From contig JACOXD010000009.1 in assembly GCA_016176465.1 (NCBI GenBank), forward strand, positions 1-48,530: a DNA stretch of 48,530 nt, in the 5' to 3' direction. The DNA comes from Candidatus Daviesbacteria bacterium (GTDB taxonomy: Bacteria > Patescibacteriota > Microgenomatia > Daviesbacterales > UBA10151). Position numbers and translations under genes: made by a program. How positions within the stretch are numbered: the first letter of the stretch is position 1; each line of letters starts with the position of its first letter. Under the pieces are notes generated by a model. That model was not told the DNA's origin. It saw only the letters and a list, made by a program, of their open reading frames with translations, and searched no databases. Below, in pieces: positions 48,183-48,530 of this stretch.

Positions 48183-48530
48183 ATGGAAGTAGTAGGAACA
48201 CCACCTGCTCAGGAAAAATTTGAGGCAAAGAGAGCTCAAGCAATCGCAGCTTTTAATCAATTTTTCTTAGATCAATACCTAAGAAGTCTGGAGGGGGGAG
48301 AATATCGTAGGAGTTTTAATAAACTTGAATCTGGAGTGAGACTGGCAACAGGCGTAGAAGTTGTAGATCCTGAGGGAGCAATACCAATTTGGTACAAAGG
48401 AGATGGCTCATTTCAGACTACTTTCCCTCTGCAAGCTGGGGGAGAGGTAACTCAAACAGAACATATTCCTTGGATTTTTCCCGATGACTCTGAAGGAAAG
48501 CCTTATTTCTCTGTTTTAATGCTACATAGC
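48183..48530 (+). CDS. Orphan protein, 3' end outside window
   Basis: 116 codons, open to the window end: MEVVGTPPAQEKFEAKRAQA and onward. Soluble, helical N-terminus, then a mixed region with GEVTQTEHIPWIFPDDSEGK. Not recognised. TTGTAA (48142-48147), 17 bp, TATATT (48165-48170) is a promoter candidate, with 12 bases to the ATG. Confidence 0.55.
   Translation, partial: MEVVGTPPAQEKFEAKRAQAIAAFNQFFLDQYLRSLEGGEYRRSFNKLESGVRLATGVEVVDPEGAIPIWYKGDGSFQTTFPLQAGGEVTQTEHIPWIFPDDSEGKPYFSVLMLHS

Noticed and set aside
1-48530. Alternative genetic code with TGA as glycine, known in some Patescibacteria
   Set aside because: Core proteins (S2, RRF, DnaX, SHMT, CysRS) read through without internal TGA and end at normal stops, including TGA.

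Overview
The window is an AT-rich bacterial chromosome segment read with the standard bacterial code (TGA acts as a stop throughout). Compact proteins, many short orphan genes, rare Shine-Dalgarno sequences and lineage-typical small proteins point to a Candidatus Patescibacteria (CPR) genome, perhaps Microgenomates-like. That placement is an inference from gene content and style. No rRNA, tRNA, insertion sequence or CRISPR array was seen.

Layout. 1-4400: end of a ThyX-like gene, a PaaX/Cas2-fold regulator flanked by palindromes, a half-size urea-transporter-like protein, two orphan genes and an HNH protein. 4400-9000: structured leader, rpsB-tsf-(orphan)-frr-rseP, with an orphan gene where pyrH usually sits, then a secreted DUF5667-like protein. 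8838-16130: T-box leader and proS, a trigger factor without its PPIase domain, rpsU-yqeY-ybeY, an XRE regulator and dnaX, separated by a field of small palindromes. 16180-21700: glyA, folD, ybaB, a secreted protein, a second PaaX/Cas2-fold regulator with palindromes on both sides, recR and a Nudix hydrolase. 21710-30910: two M16 peptidases, a Fic protein with a small partner, cysS, rarA and a glutamate dehydrogenase-type enzyme. 30960-36600: an envelope and redox block (PAP2 phosphatase, SurA-N-like anchor, circularly permuted DsbA, cupin, glutaredoxin, LytR_C protein, CutA, FKBP), a VIT1-like transporter and a MerR regulator. 36600-48530: accessory material with a MerR-controlled orphan gene, C39-like peptidase with TPRs, alpha/beta hydrolase, membrane proteins, zincin-like proteins, topoisomerase IB, a beta-lactamase-fold hydrolase and a partly decayed copper-protein cluster (PCYCGC protein, small ORFs, CopC-cupredoxin).

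Three themes cross the window. First, two dispersed repeat families lie in spacers and also in frame inside core genes (dnaX, cysS, rarA, proS, tig, rpsB tail, hydrolase). Second, many genes have a -10 box only 6-12 bases before the start codon, which suggests widespread leaderless transcription; strong Shine-Dalgarno sequences stand out at only three places. Third, several familiar proteins have unusual architectures: a DsbA with its halves in swapped order, a PPIase-less trigger factor, a single-repeat urea transporter and a RecR lacking one zinc ligand.
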